Notes: generated by a model not told the origin, from the letters alone. Counted from the first letter of the stretch, positions 1-9,990 are shown. The stretch is 64,000 nucleotides of DNA from Avibacterium sp. 20-132 (GCF_023611925.1 NZ_CP091456.1:62001-126000); one strand, 5' to 3'. Numbers and translations are program-made.

Positions 1-184
1 CACCCACGATTTCTAATACACCGCCAATGCCCATCATTGAAAAAAGTTCCACTGCACCATTTCCCCCCGTCATTGAAACGGGGTATTCAAAGAATTTTGA
101 CGTGCCGTGTAATAAAAACATATAGCCTGCAATAATGCGTAATAATCCGAGTGCATAAGGGCTAATTTTATTTAATGAATTCAT
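1..184 (-). CDS. DoxX family membrane protein (partial, 3' end outside window)
   Basis: The first 61 residues of a minus-strand gene that runs off the left edge. The start is an ATG at 184 preceded by a clear AAAGGAAAC ribosome-binding region. The peptide begins MNSLNKISPYALGLLRIIAG and continues with a hydrophobic helix, an LLHGTSKFFEYP segment and GGVLEIVG. That pattern of helix, HG.SK.F and glycine-rich second helix is typical of DoxX/YphA small inner-membrane proteins. The family is linked to redox or quinone-associated functions, but the role here is unknown. Family assignment is fairly confident; function is not. Confidence 0.75.
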   Translation of the reverse strand, partial: MNSLNKISPYALGLLRIIAGYMFLLHGTSKFFEYPVSMTGGNGAVELFSMMGIGGVLEIVG

Positions 185-343
185 AATGTTTCCTTTAAAA
201 AATAATCTTACTCCAACAGGAGTGAAAGAGCGCGTATCATAATGGAATTGCATTGCCTACACAATTCATAATAATGAAAATCACTTTTTCTTATTCGTTA
301 AAAATAACACAATGATTTGCTGATAATCCAATCAACGCATTCT

Positions 344-931
344 TTAAACCAGCCCCACCATTTCAAAAAACTGACGATATGCGGCAACCTTTTTCTCAAA
401 GGCAAGTGGATAAGCCCTTGAAGTTGAAGGCAGGCGATATAAATTGAGTGCAAAATCAGGATAGGGATAAGGAATAAAGCTGTTAGTTTTCGGGACGTTG
501 ACTTTTTCTGGCAATAAGGAAAGCAGAATCTCTGTGGCTTTGCCTCCAGTTGTAAAAATCCAGTGGCATTGGGGGACTTGAGGCAATACTTCAGCCAGAT
601 TGACCGTTTCTACCACCCTCAGAAATTTGTCCGATGCGTTATCTTGTTCACGAATTGCTTTACGCACAGTTGGGCATAATGCAATGCCTTTATCCCATAA
701 AAAATGTTTAATTCGTTCAGCATCAAAGCGTTTTTCATTCGGTACTTGGAAATAATCGGCTCGGCCAAAAAATACTGCGCCATACACTCGCCACATATCA
801 TTTTGGAAATTGGGATAATGAAATTCCATACAACGCTTTTCCGCTTTGGGTGGAAAACTTCCCATCATCATAACGGTGGCGTGTGGTGGCAATATCGCAG
901 CAAACGGGTGTGTTTCAATCTGTTGGCTCAT
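344..931 (-). CDS. Uracil-DNA glycosylase superfamily protein
   Basis: A 195-residue protein. Residues 24-28 (GSFPP, preceded by VMMM) resemble the G.FP active-site loop of the uracil-DNA glycosylase fold, and the following EFHYPNFQNDMWRVYG resembles the aromatic/asparagine motif of the hypoxanthine/uracil glycosylase-like branch. A late region (PSTSRAYPLAFEKK) resembles the C-terminal LPSPS..-type DNA-binding loop. It probably excises deaminated bases, but substrate specificity cannot be read from the sequence. It starts 9 bases after the upstream sulfatase-like gene stops, so the two are likely co-transcribed. No signal peptide or membrane segment is visible. Confidence 0.7.
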   Translation of the reverse strand: MSQQIETHPFAAILPPHATVMMMGSFPPKAEKRCMEFHYPNFQNDMWRVYGAVFFGRADYFQVPNEKRFDAERIKHFLWDKGIALCPTVRKAIREQDNASDKFLRVVETVNLAEVLPQVPQCHWIFTTGGKATEILLSLLPEKVNVPKTNSFIPYPYPDFALNLYRLPSTSRAYPLAFEKKVAAYRQFFEMVGLV

Positions 932-940
932 TGTTCGTCC

Positions 941-2617
941 TTATTTCGCAACCTTTAATTGTTGATATAAGTAATTTTGATAACCACGAAGCAGTGCCTG
1001 ATCTTGGCAATCTTGCAATTTACCCTGACTTAATTTACGCATTGCAATATTCGCTTGCATAAATTCATCAGCTGGCAATCCTGCTATTTCTAAAATCAAA
1101 CCGCCCGCCTGTGCCAAATCAAGGAAATTCTGTTGTTGTTTAAACGTATTTTGCATATTACTTCGCACAACAAGCTGAGTAATATAGTTGGGGTGTGGGT
1201 AATCAAAGTGATAAGCAGGTTGCGCCCCACTAATGGAAATTTGATGATCGCCAAAATAGGCTAATACATAAGGCTTCTGACGATTTTGCATATAGCGGTT
1301 GAAATCTTCGATGACATCATTGAGCTTTACAATTCTCTGAATATAATCATTCAATTCGCCCGTGCCTTTCGGAGTGAACCCTTGATTTTGCAATTCAAAC
1401 AGATTCCCCACATCGTGATAAGGACCGTGTTCACGCATTGTAAGCACATAAACAAATAAAGGTTGGCTGACTTTTTCAAGCGCAGGAATACCTTGTTTTT
1501 GCAAAATTTTCTGCACATACTGGCTCATTTCATCACTACCAATCGTCCATAAATTCTTACTTAACGGTGCAGGATAACCAAGTTCTTGCGGTTGTAACAT
1601 CAGATCAAAACCAAAGTGATCATAAGCGGGTTTGGCATTGTAATTCCCTTTGGTGAAAGGCGATAATGCAACGCAATAATATCCCTGCGCTTTTAAATTC
1701 TGCACAAAACTGTATTGTAAATGGGGTACAACAGAATAAAACACGGCATTCGCCATCGCGCCAAAATCCGTTGAGGGCAAACCAGATAGGAAAGCAAACT
1801 CCGATTTCCACGTTGCTCCGCCTAAAGTATGCACACGTAAATGACTGTTAAATTTGGTATCCGCTTGATTTTCATACATTGTTATTGGCGGAATATTCGC
1901 TTTCTCAAACACAAAACTGTGAGGATTTAGGGTAGATTCCTGAAGCCATACAACAATATCTGGCTTTTCTGCTTCGACCGTTAGCGGATAATCTTCAACC
2001 TGTTGTTTTTGTTTAAGAAAATAATCTGCATCGCCATCAAAAATAGGTGGTTTGAAAAAGACACCTCGGCAAGACATCGGTAAATTTAAAAACACATCTC
2101 GTCCGTCATCAGGTAAGGAATCAAGCCACTGTTTGATAGCTGATTTATTTTTACTGTAATGACAGATAGCAAAAATGGTGAAAAAAAGCACCGCACTTGC
2201 AAAAATTCGCCATTCAACACTTGCCACTGTGGCTGAAGACCAGCCCATTACGGCATAAACCATTAACCCGATCAAGCCAGCAATCGCAAAGATTGCTGAG
2301 CGATAATGCAACAAGGTTTCCCAATTTCGCCAATCGAAAACTAAAAAGAAATCAGACACTAACAAAGGCTGTTTATAAAAATGAATCTTTAAGCGATGAA
2401 AAAGCATTAGCACCACGAACAACACGGCAGCAAAATTCAGCCCTCGCTGCCATTGCCCTGTAATACTAAACATCAAGCTAAAAAATAACACAAACTGTGC
2501 AATGGCAAAGAAATAGGTCCAACGGTAATGAGAATTGATAATAAAAATTACCGAAGCAAGGGTGAAAAGAGAGAGTAAGAGGTATTCCATCATAAGTACG
2601 CCAAAAAATGCATTCAA
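941..2617 (-). CDS. LTA synthase/phosphoglycerol transferase-like sulfatase-fold membrane protein
   Basis: A 558-residue protein with about five hydrophobic N-terminal segments (residues 10-155) followed by a large extracytoplasmic domain. The stretch PDIVVWLQESTLNP (around 219-232) matches the LTA-synthase/phosphoethanolamine-transferase pattern, in which the threonine (about 229) is the metal-coordinated nucleophile. YFGDHQ near the end supplies the downstream metal-binding Asp-His. Such enzymes move phosphoglycerol or phosphoethanolamine from lipids to surface glycans; the acceptor here is unknown. The first Met has no strong ribosome site and internal Met residues at 9 or 10 are alternatives. 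A DNA uptake signal core (2624-2632) lies just upstream. Confidence 0.7.
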   Translation of the reverse strand: MNAFFGVLMMEYLLLSLFTLASVIFIINSHYRWTYFFAIAQFVLFFSLMFSITGQWQRGLNFAAVLFVVLMLFHRLKIHFYKQPLLVSDFFLVFDWRNWETLLHYRSAIFAIAGLIGLMVYAVMGWSSATVASVEWRIFASAVLFFTIFAICHYSKNKSAIKQWLDSLPDDGRDVFLNLPMSCRGVFFKPPIFDGDADYFLKQKQQVEDYPLTVEAEKPDIVVWLQESTLNPHSFVFEKANIPPITMYENQADTKFNSHLRVHTLGGATWKSEFAFLSGLPSTDFGAMANAVFYSVVPHLQYSFVQNLKAQGYYCVALSPFTKGNYNAKPAYDHFGFDLMLQPQELGYPAPLSKNLWTIGSDEMSQYVQKILQKQGIPALEKVSQPLFVYVLTMREHGPYHDVGNLFELQNQGFTPKGTGELNDYIQRIVKLNDVIEDFNRYMQNRQKPYVLAYFGDHQISISGAQPAYHFDYPHPNYITQLVVRSNMQNTFKQQQNFLDLAQAGGLILEIAGLPADEFMQANIAMRKLSQGKLQDCQDQALLRGYQNYLYQQLKVAK

Positions 2618-2658
2618 AAGTTAAAGTGCGGTTGATTTTTTATCTATTTTATAAAGAA

Positions 2659-2682
2659 AGAAGATTATAACAAAGATCTTCT
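2659..2682 (-). terminator. Possible terminator of the rbs operon
   Basis: Arms AGAAGAT (2659-2665) and ATCTTCT (2676-2682) form a 7-bp stem with a 10-base loop. On the minus strand the stem is followed by TTCTTTATAAAA. It lies about 85 bases beyond the rbsR stop. The stem is AT-rich and weak, so confidence is moderate. Confidence 0.4.
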
Positions 2683-2766
2683 ATATTCAATAATATTGAT
2701 TGTTAGGCTACTTGCTTAGAGGTGGTATCAGCGATCAGGATATTGTCTTTCTTTTCCTCATATGAC

Positions 2767-3762
2767 TTAACGCTTATCAATTGATTCTCGTACGACTAAT
2801 TTAGGCTCAAGTAACAACGATTGATAAGGTTTTTCTGGGGTTTTTATCCGTTTTAATAAGGTTTCTACCGCAAGCTTACCTAATTCAGCCTTAGGTTGAT
2901 GAATCGTGCTTAATGGCGGTGAGAGATATTGCGCCAACATAATATCATCATAGCCAATTACCGAAAGATCTTGTGGTATATTTAACCCTTGCTGCCACGC
3001 AACTTGATAAACACCGACAGCAATGGTATCACTACAAGCAAACACGGCACTCGGACGTTTTTTTGCTTGTAGCAACTTTTTCATTCCAATTACGCCCCCC
3101 TCAAAATCAAAATGGCTTTCAATAATCCATTCAGGATTAAGGGGCAATTGTGCTTCTTGTAATGCTTTTTTATACCCTTGCAAACGATTTTGGGCTAATG
3201 ATTTTTGCAAATTTCCGGTAATAATGGCAATCTCTCGATGCCCCTGTTGAATGAGATATTGCGTGGCAAGATAAGCACCAAGTTCTGAATTTTCATAAAT
3301 TTTATCGGCATTAAGTGCAGTTGGCCACCAGTCCATTACAACCACGGGTAATGAAATATTCAACTGTTTCAGATCCGCATATTGGCTATCCGAATACATT
3401 AATAACAATCCATCTACTTGTTTCTGAATGAGCGTTTGAATATTTTGTTCTAAACGATTTTCGGCGCCATCAATGCTAGAAATAATGAGATTGTACTGAT
3501 GTTGATTACAATACTGCTCAACCCCACTCACAACTTCAGCAAAAAAGGGGTTATTCGTCGCACTGACTAACATACCTAAGGTATTCGTTTGTTTAACCTT
3601 CAAACTTCTTGCTAGGGCTGAAGGACGATAATTGAGTGATTCCACGACATTCATCACTCTTGCTCGCATCGCCTCACTCACATATCCCGTATTATTAATC
3701 ACGTGGGAAACCGTTGAGGTTGATACCTGCGCAATCCGTGCAATATCTTTCATCGTTGCCAT
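2767..3762 (-). CDS. rbsR: Ribose operon repressor RbsR (LacI family)
   Basis: A 331-residue LacI/GalR regulator. The N-terminal helix-turn-helix ([20 protein letters not shown], from residue 4) and hinge helix ([11 protein letters not shown]) are intact. They are followed by a periplasmic-binding-protein-like domain starting at [19 protein letters not shown]. The start MATMKD matches other RbsR proteins. It is the last gene of rbsDACBKR, 37 bases after rbsK. It should bind the palindrome in front of rbsD (8750-8767) and release it on binding ribose, making the system autoregulated. The assignment rests on both sequence and operon context. Confidence 0.93.
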   Translation of the reverse strand: MATMKDIARIAQVSTSTVSHVINNTGYVSEAMRARVMNVVESLNYRPSALARSLKVKQTNTLGMLVSATNNPFFAEVVSGVEQYCNQHQYNLIISSIDGAENRLEQNIQTLIQKQVDGLLLMYSDSQYADLKQLNISLPVVVMDWWPTALNADKIYENSELGAYLATQYLIQQGHREIAIITGNLQKSLAQNRLQGYKKALQEAQLPLNPEWIIESHFDFEGGVIGMKKLLQAKKRPSAVFACSDTIAVGVYQVAWQQGLNIPQDLSVIGYDDIMLAQYLSPPLSTIHQPKAELGKLAVETLLKRIKTPEKPYQSLLLEPKLVVRESIDKR

Positions 3763-3799
3763 AAATTATTCTCACTTCAGCAAATCACTACCCGCTATT

Positions 3800-4726
3800 C
3801 TATTTCCTGTCAGCTAAAAAATCATCTGTCTCTTGTCGCGTAGGAATTGAGGTTTGCGCGCCTAAACGGGTTACACTAATCGCCGCCGCTGCTTGGGCAA
3901 AATGAATAGCCTCATTGAGTGTTTTCCCCTCTAATAACGCAGTGATTAATGCTCCATTGAACGTGTCGCCTGCTGCCGTCGTATCTTTTGCTTGAACGCT
4001 AAAACCTTGAATTATTTCCTGTTGCTGTTGATGACTGACAAAAACGCCCCTTGCCCCTAAGGTAATCAATACAATTTCAACCCCTTTTTGATGAAAAATT
4101 TGCGCCGCTTTGACCGCACTTTGATAATCCACCACTTTAATCCCCGTCAAAATTTCCGCTTCTGTCTCATTTGGGGTAATCATCGTGAGCTGAGAGAGTA
4201 ACTCATCAGAAAGAGGTTGTGCTGGCGCGGGATTAAGAATAACTTGTTTTCCTTGTGTTTTGGCTAATTTGGCTGCATAACATATCCCCTCTAAGGGCGT
4301 TTCTAATTGCATAAGCAATGCATCGCTTTGTTGAATAATATGCGTAAAGGATTGCACACGTTGTGCGGTTAAGTGCGCATTTGCACCAGCAGAAATGACA
4401 ATGCTATTTTCACCACTTTCTGCGACTTGGATCATTGCAATGCCTGTTGATTCCCCATCAATGCTCGAAATGGCTTCGGTATTCATTCCTTGCTGAATAA
4501 AAGCCTGCTTTATTTGCCGACCAACATCATCATTCCCGATACAAGCAATAAAATTCACCTTAGCTCCAAGCCTTGTGGCGGCTACCGCTTGATTTGCCCC
4601 CTTTCCGCCATACACCAGCTGATAATGATGCCCTAATAAGGTTTCCCCCGGTTGTGGGAAATGCGCAACTTGGATCAAATGATCCACATTCACACTACCA
4701 AGCACTGTTAATGTTTTATTATGCAT
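3800..4726 (-). CDS. rbsK: Ribokinase
   Basis: A PfkB-family sugar kinase that phosphorylates D-ribose to ribose-5-phosphate in the cytoplasm. GGKGANQA near the N terminus binds sugar, and DTTAAGDTFNGAL near the C terminus carries the catalytic Asp and anion hole, as in enteric RbsK. Two in-frame ATGs lie two codons apart (4732 and 4726). The GAGG ribosome site sits directly against the first, so the second (MHNKTLTVLGS) is the likelier start, giving 308 residues. It is separated from rbsB by about 210 bases containing a stem-loop that could lower expression of rbsK and rbsR relative to the transporter. Confidence 0.95.
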   Translation of the reverse strand: MHNKTLTVLGSVNVDHLIQVAHFPQPGETLLGHHYQLVYGGKGANQAVAATRLGAKVNFIACIGNDDVGRQIKQAFIQQGMNTEAISSIDGESTGIAMIQVAESGENSIVISAGANAHLTAQRVQSFTHIIQQSDALLMQLETPLEGICYAAKLAKTQGKQVILNPAPAQPLSDELLSQLTMITPNETEAEILTGIKVVDYQSAVKAAQIFHQKGVEIVLITLGARGVFVSHQQQQEIIQGFSVQAKDTTAAGDTFNGALITALLEGKTLNEAIHFAQAAAAISVTRLGAQTSIPTRQETDDFLADRK

Positions 4727-4904
4727 AACCATTCCTCAATCAAAATCAATAAAAAAACCACCGCACTTTGCTTTTATCGTCGTTTAGTTTAAACAGAATA
4801 CAACGTCGTATCACCGACAGTATGGTTTATTACGGTGTTTACTCATTGCCTATTTTAAACATAAACGACGATTAATAAGATTAAATCTAGCGAAAAGAAA
4901 TTAT

Positions 4905-4926
4905 CAAGGCAGTATGTTCTGCCTTG
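4905..4926 (-). terminator. Intercistronic stem-loop between rbsB and rbsK
   Basis: Perfect 8-bp arms CAAGGCAG / CTGCCTTG with a 6-base loop lie 11 bases past the rbsB stop. On the minus strand they are followed by ATAATTTCTTTTC. This could be a partial terminator or an mRNA 3'-end stabiliser that favours production of the binding protein over downstream genes. The function is inferred from position and structure only. Confidence 0.6.
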
Positions 4927-4937
4927 GATTTTCTTTA

Positions 4938-5816
4938 TTACTGACTGATTACTTTTAATGGAACGGGAATCTGCGTTTCAACCGTTTCTCCTTTAATCAC
5001 TTTATCCGCTGTCTGTACACCTAATGCCCCGATTAAGTCAGGCTGTTGTGCGATAGTTGCGGCTAATTTGCCACTTTTTACTGCTTTAATGCCATCATCT
5101 GTGCCATCAAATCCAACAATGAGTAGAGGCTTATTCGCGGCTTGAGTCGCACGAATTGCCCCTAACGCCATTTCATCATTTTGGGCAAAGACAGCTTGGA
5201 CATTGGGTTGAGCGGTTAATAAATTTTCCATCACATTCAAGCCTTTAGTGCGATCAAAATCTGCTGGTTGGCTTGCTAATAAAGCAAAGTGATGTGCCTC
5301 AACGGCTTGCTTAAATCCTTCCCCACGTTCGCGTGCTGCCGAAGTACCGGCAATACCTTCTAATTGGATAACTTTCGCATTATCACCTAATTTTTGGGCA
5401 ATAAAATCACCTGCCATTTTTCCGCCTGCAATATTATCAGAGGCAATATGACTTACCACTTTCCCTTGTGCTGCTCCACGGTCTAAAGTAATGACAGGAA
5501 TATTTTTTTGATTTGCCATACGTACCGCACTCGCAACAGCAGTGGAATCAGTTGGGTTAATCAGTAATACTTTTGCACCACGAACTGTAACGTCTTCAAC
5601 ATTCGCTAATTCTTTAGCTGGATCATTTTGTGAATCAAGTACAACCAAATTATAGCCCAGTTTATCCGCCTCTTTTTGCGCGCCCTCTTTTAAGGTAACA
5701 AAGAACGGATTATCCAGCGTAGAAATGGCTAATGCGATCGTTTCTTTTGCCATAGCACTTTGACTCACCAATGAGCCAAGAAGCATTGCGGAAGCGAGTA
5801 AAGTCAATTTTTTCAT
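4938..5816 (-). CDS. rbsB: Ribose ABC transporter periplasmic binding protein
   Basis: A 292-residue periplasmic sugar-binding protein. The signal peptide starts [19 protein letters not shown] and likely cleaves after AMA, giving a mature start of KETIALA. The mature part matches Rbs[39 protein letters not shown] and [14 protein letters not shown]. There is an upstream ATG at 5822, but the AAGGAG ribosome site touches it, so ATG at 5816 is the better start. It delivers ribose to RbsC/RbsA. Confidence 0.95.
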   Translation of the reverse strand: MKKLTLLASAMLLGSLVSQSAMAKETIALAISTLDNPFFVTLKEGAQKEADKLGYNLVVLDSQNDPAKELANVEDVTVRGAKVLLINPTDSTAVASAVRMANQKNIPVITLDRGAAQGKVVSHIASDNIAGGKMAGDFIAQKLGDNAKVIQLEGIAGTSAARERGEGFKQAVEAHHFALLASQPADFDRTKGLNVMENLLTAQPNVQAVFAQNDEMALGAIRATQAANKPLLIVGFDGTDDGIKAVKSGKLAATIAQQPDLIGALGVQTADKVIKGETVETQIPVPLKVISQ

Positions 5817-5846
5817 ATACATCTCCTTAAGTTAGATGGATTAAGA

Positions 5847-6803
5847 TTACCCATTTTTTCGACTGAAAAAATGATCGGTGAGTACAGCTGCAAGAATAAC
5901 AATAGATTTCGCAATCATTTGGTAATACGAGGATATATCAAGTAGATTCAACGCATTATTTAAAAAACCAATAATCAATGCACCAATTAATGTGCCTAAA
6001 ATACGCCCTTTTCCTCCCATTAAACTTGTTCCGCCCACCACGACTGCAGCGATTGCATCAAGTTCATAAGAAACACCCGCGGTTGGTTGTGCCGAAGAAA
6101 GCCTTGAGGTAACAATTAATCCTGCCACGGTTGCAAGAAAACCACTTACCGCATAAACAAAAATTTTGACTTTATCCACGTTTATACCCGATAAGCGGGT
6201 TGCAGCTTCATTACCACCAAGCGCATAAATATATCGCCCCATAGGGGTATGTTTTAAGATATACCACGCCACAAGAAAAATAGTTGCCATTAACCAAATA
6301 GGGAAAGGGATACCAAATAAATAGCCTGTGCCAAGAAAAGAAAAATGATCGGCGACATCAGAAAAACCTAAACTAATCGGCCGCCCATCGGTATAAACCA
6401 TTGTAACGCCACGTAATAATGTCATTGTTACAAGGGTAGCAATAAAAGCTTGCACTTTGCCTTTTGCAATAATCATGCCACTGATTCCCCCAAGTACCGT
6501 ACCGCATAATAAAACCAGCGGAATAACAATAAACATAGATAAATCTAGATTAACTAAAGAAGCCGCGATTGCACCTGTTAATGCGAGTACTGAGCCAACA
6601 GAAAGATCGATCCCAGCGGTTAAAATCACAAACGTCATTCCTACCGCAATAATCGCATTGACTGAGGTTTGGCGTAAAATATTGAGTAAATTATCCATTG
6701 TAAAAAAATGAGGATTAATACTAGAAACAATGGCAATTAAGACAAGTAAAGCTAAAATCGAACGTTGTTCAATAAGAAAATTTTTTAATTTTGTTGCTGT
6801 CAT
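5847..6803 (-). CDS. rbsC: Ribose ABC transporter permease
   Basis: A 318-residue polytopic membrane protein with about eight to ten hydrophobic segments. It contains the family-typical VGMTFVILTAGIDLSVGSVLAL, an EAA-like ALGGNEAATRLSGINVDKVK cytoplasmic loop and VVVGGTSLMGGKGRILGTL. It forms the inner-membrane channel for ribose with ATPase RbsA and receives substrate from RbsB. It lies 11 bases after rbsA and 24 before rbsB, in one transcription unit. Confidence 0.95.
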   Translation of the reverse strand: MTATKLKNFLIEQRSILALLVLIAIVSSINPHFFTMDNLLNILRQTSVNAIIAVGMTFVILTAGIDLSVGSVLALTGAIAASLVNLDLSMFIVIPLVLLCGTVLGGISGMIIAKGKVQAFIATLVTMTLLRGVTMVYTDGRPISLGFSDVADHFSFLGTGYLFGIPFPIWLMATIFLVAWYILKHTPMGRYIYALGGNEAATRLSGINVDKVKIFVYAVSGFLATVAGLIVTSRLSSAQPTAGVSYELDAIAAVVVGGTSLMGGKGRILGTLIGALIIGFLNNALNLLDISSYYQMIAKSIVILAAVLTDHFFSRKNG

Positions 6804-6814
6804 AATTTGTCCTT

Positions 6815-8302
6815 CTAATGCTGTTGAGTAATTGCGGCAGTTAATAATTTTTCTTGGCTAACATCTCGGCGTAAAAACTCACCGCGAATTTCACCATTGT
6901 TCATTACCAATATACGATCACTCATTCCGATAATTTCTGGCATATCTGATGAGACTAAAATAATGCTCATACCTTCTTCTTTAAACTTATTAATGAGCTG
7001 ATAAATTTCTTTTTTCGCCCCCACATCAATGCCTCTAGTAGGTTCATCAAGAATCAAAATATCAGGACGTGTCATTAAACCTTTTGCAATCGCAACCTTT
7101 TGTTGATTCCCTCCAGAAAGCAAGCCTATTGTTTGATCCATTGAAGGGGTTTTTACATTAAACATCAGGATAAAATCATTTACCGTCATTTTTTCTGCTT
7201 GGTGATCAATCGCACCCTTTGGTGAAAGTTGATCCAGTGCAGTTAAGGTCATATTCTCCTTAATCGACATACTGAGGACTAACCCATCACCTTTGCGATC
7301 TTCAGAAATATAAACGATACCGTTTTTCAACCCATCTTGCGGTGTTTCAATAGATACAGGTCGATTTCGTACGAAAATTTCACCGCTCTGTTTAACTAAT
7401 GCACCATAAATGAGTTTCATTAATTCGGTTCGTCCTGCGCCCATTAATCCTGAAACACCAAGAATTTCCCCACGATTGAGATGAAAAGAAACCTTATTTA
7501 CACCCTGACCGGTTAAATTTTCAACCTTTAATACAGGTTCTCCAATAGGAACATCAATATGTGGATATTGATCTTCTAATTTTCTTCCCACCATTAATTC
7601 AATGAGCTGTGCTTCATTTATCTCAGAAATTGTACTTTCCGCAATAAATTCACCATCACGCAAAATTGTCACATCATCACAAATCGTAAAAATATCTTGC
7701 ATTCGATGAGAAATAAATACGATCCCGCAACCTTCTGTTTTCAGCTCTCTAATTACGTCAAACAAGGCTTTCGTTTCGGCGTCAGTCAAGGCATCGGTAG
7801 GCTCATCCATAATAATCACTTTCGCTTTAAAACTCAGTGCTTTCGCGATCTCAATCATTTGCAATTCACCAAGGGATAATTGTTCAACAAGGGTCGAAGG
7901 ATGATGTTTAATTTTTAAACGTTGCAATAATTTTTTCGATTCTTCAATCATTTTCGTCCAGTCAATCCCACCCAATTTATGGGTAAACTCTCGCCCTAAG
8001 AAAATATTTTCTGCAATCGTTAAATTAGGGATAATATTGAGTTCTTGATGAATAATGCTGATACCAGCTAACTGAGAAAATTTGGGATTTTTATACCGCA
8101 CTTTTTCGCCATTAAAATAAATATCCCCACTATCTTGCTGATAAATTCCGGTAAGAATTTTCATCAATGTCGATTTTCCTGCGCCATTTTCCCCCATTAA
8201 TGCCATAACTCGCCCGGCGTAAACAGATAAATTTGCATTATGTAACGCACGCACACCCGGAAAAGACTTACAAATGTTGTTTAATTTTAAAATGGGTTCC
8301 AT
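6815..8302 (-). CDS. rbsA: Ribose ABC transporter ATPase (duplicated)
   Basis: A 495-residue protein with two ABC domains. The first half has an intact Walker A ([10 protein letters not shown], about residue 38) and signature LSLGELQ. The second half has a degenerate Walker A ([10 protein letters not shown]) with signature LSGGNQQ and an intact Walker B ([15 protein letters not shown]). This asymmetry is normal for RbsA/MglA-type carbohydrate transporters. It powers ribose import through RbsC. It begins 9 bases after the rbsD stop. Confidence 0.95.
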   Translation of the reverse strand: MEPILKLNNICKSFPGVRALHNANLSVYAGRVMALMGENGAGKSTLMKILTGIYQQDSGDIYFNGEKVRYKNPKFSQLAGISIIHQELNIIPNLTIAENIFLGREFTHKLGGIDWTKMIEESKKLLQRLKIKHHPSTLVEQLSLGELQMIEIAKALSFKAKVIIMDEPTDALTDAETKALFDVIRELKTEGCGIVFISHRMQDIFTICDDVTILRDGEFIAESTISEINEAQLIELMVGRKLEDQYPHIDVPIGEPVLKVENLTGQGVNKVSFHLNRGEILGVSGLMGAGRTELMKLIYGALVKQSGEIFVRNRPVSIETPQDGLKNGIVYISEDRKGDGLVLSMSIKENMTLTALDQLSPKGAIDHQAEKMTVNDFILMFNVKTPSMDQTIGLLSGGNQQKVAIAKGLMTRPDILILDEPTRGIDVGAKKEIYQLINKFKEEGMSIILVSSDMPEIIGMSDRILVMNNGEIRGEFLRRDVSQEKLLTAAITQQH

Positions 8303-8311
8303 TGTTTCCCC

Positions 8312-8731
8312 CTAAAACGGTACACCTGATACAAGGATAATATTGGCATAAGGCGAACATTCTCCTGAACGGACAATGGCTTTACTTTCTTGGCTCAATG
8401 CCTTAAATTCCTCGTGACAGACGTAATCTACAACGATGTCATTATGTTGTTGCTGAGCTAACTGCGCGATGCGTTGTAATAAGGTTTGATGAAGTTGTGC
8501 ATTATGCTGCTCAATCTCTTTTGCTAAAATCACTCTCTCCACAAAGCACTCTGTTGTTACAGCCTGAAAAACAGATAAAAAACTTGGCACGCCCTCTGAT
8601 AAAGCTAAATCGACACAATCCATCGATGAAGGAATAGGCAATCCTGCATCACAAATTGTCAAAAAATCTGTATGCCCAAGACGGGCAATTTGATATGAAA
8701 GTGGTGCATTAAGAATGCCTGTTTTTTTCAT
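8312..8731 (-). CDS. rbsD: D-ribose pyranase
   Basis: A 139-residue protein that converts beta-D-ribopyranose to the furanose used by ribokinase. It matches the RbsD family from the start (MKKTGILNAPLSYQIARLGH with catalytic His in LGHTD) through DAGLPIP and the C-terminal RSGECSPYANIILVSGVPF. It is the first gene of the operon, with a strong GAGGGAAG ribosome site directly upstream. The perfect RbsR-like palindrome starts 18 bases before the ATG. Confidence 0.95.
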   Translation of the reverse strand: MKKTGILNAPLSYQIARLGHTDFLTICDAGLPIPSSMDCVDLALSEGVPSFLSVFQAVTTECFVERVILAKEIEQHNAQLHQTLLQRIAQLAQQQHNDIVVDYVCHEEFKALSQESKAIVRSGECSPYANIILVSGVPF

Positions 8732-8749
8732 ACTTCCCTCTCAAAAAAA

Positions 8750-8767
8750 TATCGAAACGTTTCGATA
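8750..8767. promoter_or_regulatory. RbsR operator palindrome
   Basis: A perfect 18-bp palindrome, TATCGAAACGTTTCGATA, lies between rbsD and the divergent nucleoside hydrolase. Its core CGAAACGTTTCG is the same as the RbsR operator core known in enteric bacteria, consistent with the rbsR gene in this operon. Its closeness to the rbsD start fits direct steric repression. Confidence 0.9.
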
Positions 8768-8811
8768 AGACTAAACAATTCTTATAAGTTTTAAAATGAC
8801 TATTTTTAAAC

Positions 8812-8829
8812 TTTGTGAAGTTGATCAAA
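8812..8829. promoter_or_regulatory. CRP-like site upstream of rbsD
   Basis: TGTGA (8814-8818), six bases, then TCAAA (8825-8829) resembles the CRP consensus TGTGA-N6-TCACA with one mismatch in the right half. It sits about 83 bases upstream of the rbsD start and 67 before the divergent gene, a plausible activator position for a sugar operon. Computational support only. Confidence 0.45.
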
Positions 8830-8895
8830 AAATAAAAGAATTTTCGTTTTAATCTCTATAAAAAAGGGTAATGTAAGGAAGAAAAGGAGATAATT

Positions 8896-9834
8896 ATGCG
8901 TAAAAAAATTATTTTAGACTGTGATCCCGGCCATGATGATGCCATTGCCATATTACTCGCCCATGGTAATCCCAATATCGAATTGCTCGCCATTACGACC
9001 GTTGTTGGCAACCAAACCCTTGAAAAAGTCTCGCATAATGCATTAGCTGTTGCTGAAATTGCAAAAATTAAAAATATTCCCATTGCCAAAGGGGCTGAAC
9101 GCCCGTTGGTTAGAGAAATTGAAACGGCCCCCGCTATCCACGGTGATTCTGGGTTAGATGGCCCCATTTTACCAACACCAACGCAAACCTTTCATCCTTC
9201 ACATGCTGTTCAGTTAATCATTGACTTAATTATGTCTTACCCACCTAATACGATCACCTTAGTACCAACAGGTGGGCTAACCAATATTGCCCTTGCCGCA
9301 AGATTAGAACCTAAAATTATCAATCGAGTAAAAGAAGTCGTATTAATGGGAGGCGGTTATCACACGGGGAACTGGAGTGCGGTGGCTGAATTTAATATAA
9401 AAATAGATCCTGAAGCTGCCCATATTGTATTTAGTGCCGGTTGGAAAGTAACGATGGTAGGTTTAGATCTGACTCACCAAGCCTTAGCCACGCCGGACGT
9501 GATACAGCGTATTGCAGAAATAGGAACAAAACCAGCTCAATTTGTCGTCGAATTGCTAGAATTCTTTGGCAAAATGTATAAAAAATCTCAAGGTTTTGAT
9601 GCGCCACCAGTGCACGATCCTTGTGCTGTTGCTTATGTCATCGATCCATCTTTAATAAAAACGCAACAAGTTCCTATTCATATTGAATTAACGGGAACCC
9701 ATACGTTAGGAATGACCGTTGCAGATTTTCGTTATCCTCCAAAACCTTGCAACACCCAAGTTGCAACAACCCTTAACAGAGAAAAATTTTGGCATTTAGT
9801 CATTGAGGCAATTAAAAATTTAGGTGATGATTAA
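8896..9834 (+). CDS. Inosine-uridine-type nucleoside hydrolase
   Basis: A 312-residue ribonucleoside hydrolase of the RihA/RihB/IunH family. The calcium/ribose-binding DCDPGHDDAIA is at residues 8-18. Further family motifs are IHGDSGLDGP, LVPTGGLTNIALA, EVVLMGGGYHTGN, AEFNIKIDPEAAHIVF and PVHDPCAVAY, which supplies the late metal ligand Asp. It splits nucleosides to base plus free ribose. Being divergent from the rbs operon and possibly sharing its control region, it could supply ribose to RbsK. The start has an excellent AAGGAG site. Base specificity is not assignable. Confidence 0.9.
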   Translation: MRKKIILDCDPGHDDAIAILLAHGNPNIELLAITTVVGNQTLEKVSHNALAVAEIAKIKNIPIAKGAERPLVREIETAPAIHGDSGLDGPILPTPTQTFHPSHAVQLIIDLIMSYPPNTITLVPTGGLTNIALAARLEPKIINRVKEVVLMGGGYHTGNWSAVAEFNIKIDPEAAHIVFSAGWKVTMVGLDLTHQALATPDVIQRIAEIGTKPAQFVVELLEFFGKMYKKSQGFDAPPVHDPCAVAYVIDPSLIKTQQVPIHIELTGTHTLGMTVADFRYPPKPCNTQVATTLNREKFWHLVIEAIKNLGDD

Positions 9835-9841
9835 TAAAGTG

Positions 9842-9869
9842 AAATAGAATAACGTAGGTTGTTCTATTT
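9842..9869 (+). terminator. Terminator after the nucleoside hydrolase
   Basis: A 12-bp stem (AAATAGAATAAC / GTTGTTCTATTT, one T-G wobble) with loop GTAG begins 8 bases past the stop codon and runs into TTAAAATT. It fits a rho-independent terminator, although the T-run is short. Confidence 0.65.
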
Positions 9870-9964
9870 TAAAATTAAGGAATGAGATCAGGTAGCCTAT
9901 TCCTAACCTGTTTGTAGAATGCATTCTCTCTTCAAACTTAAACACTTCTATAACCGTAAAAAAA

Positions 9965-9990
9965 ACCGCACTTTCTTTCAAAAGTGCAGT
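9965..9990 (-). terminator. Terminator built from an inverted DNA uptake signal pair
   Basis: ACCGCACTTT (9965-9974) and AAAGTGCAGT (9981-9990) are facing uptake-signal cores, one with a single change. On the minus strand the stem is followed by eight T residues. It lies just past the stop of the minus-strand glycosyltransferase at 10035. Paired uptake signals serving as terminators are well known in Haemophilus. Confidence 0.75.
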
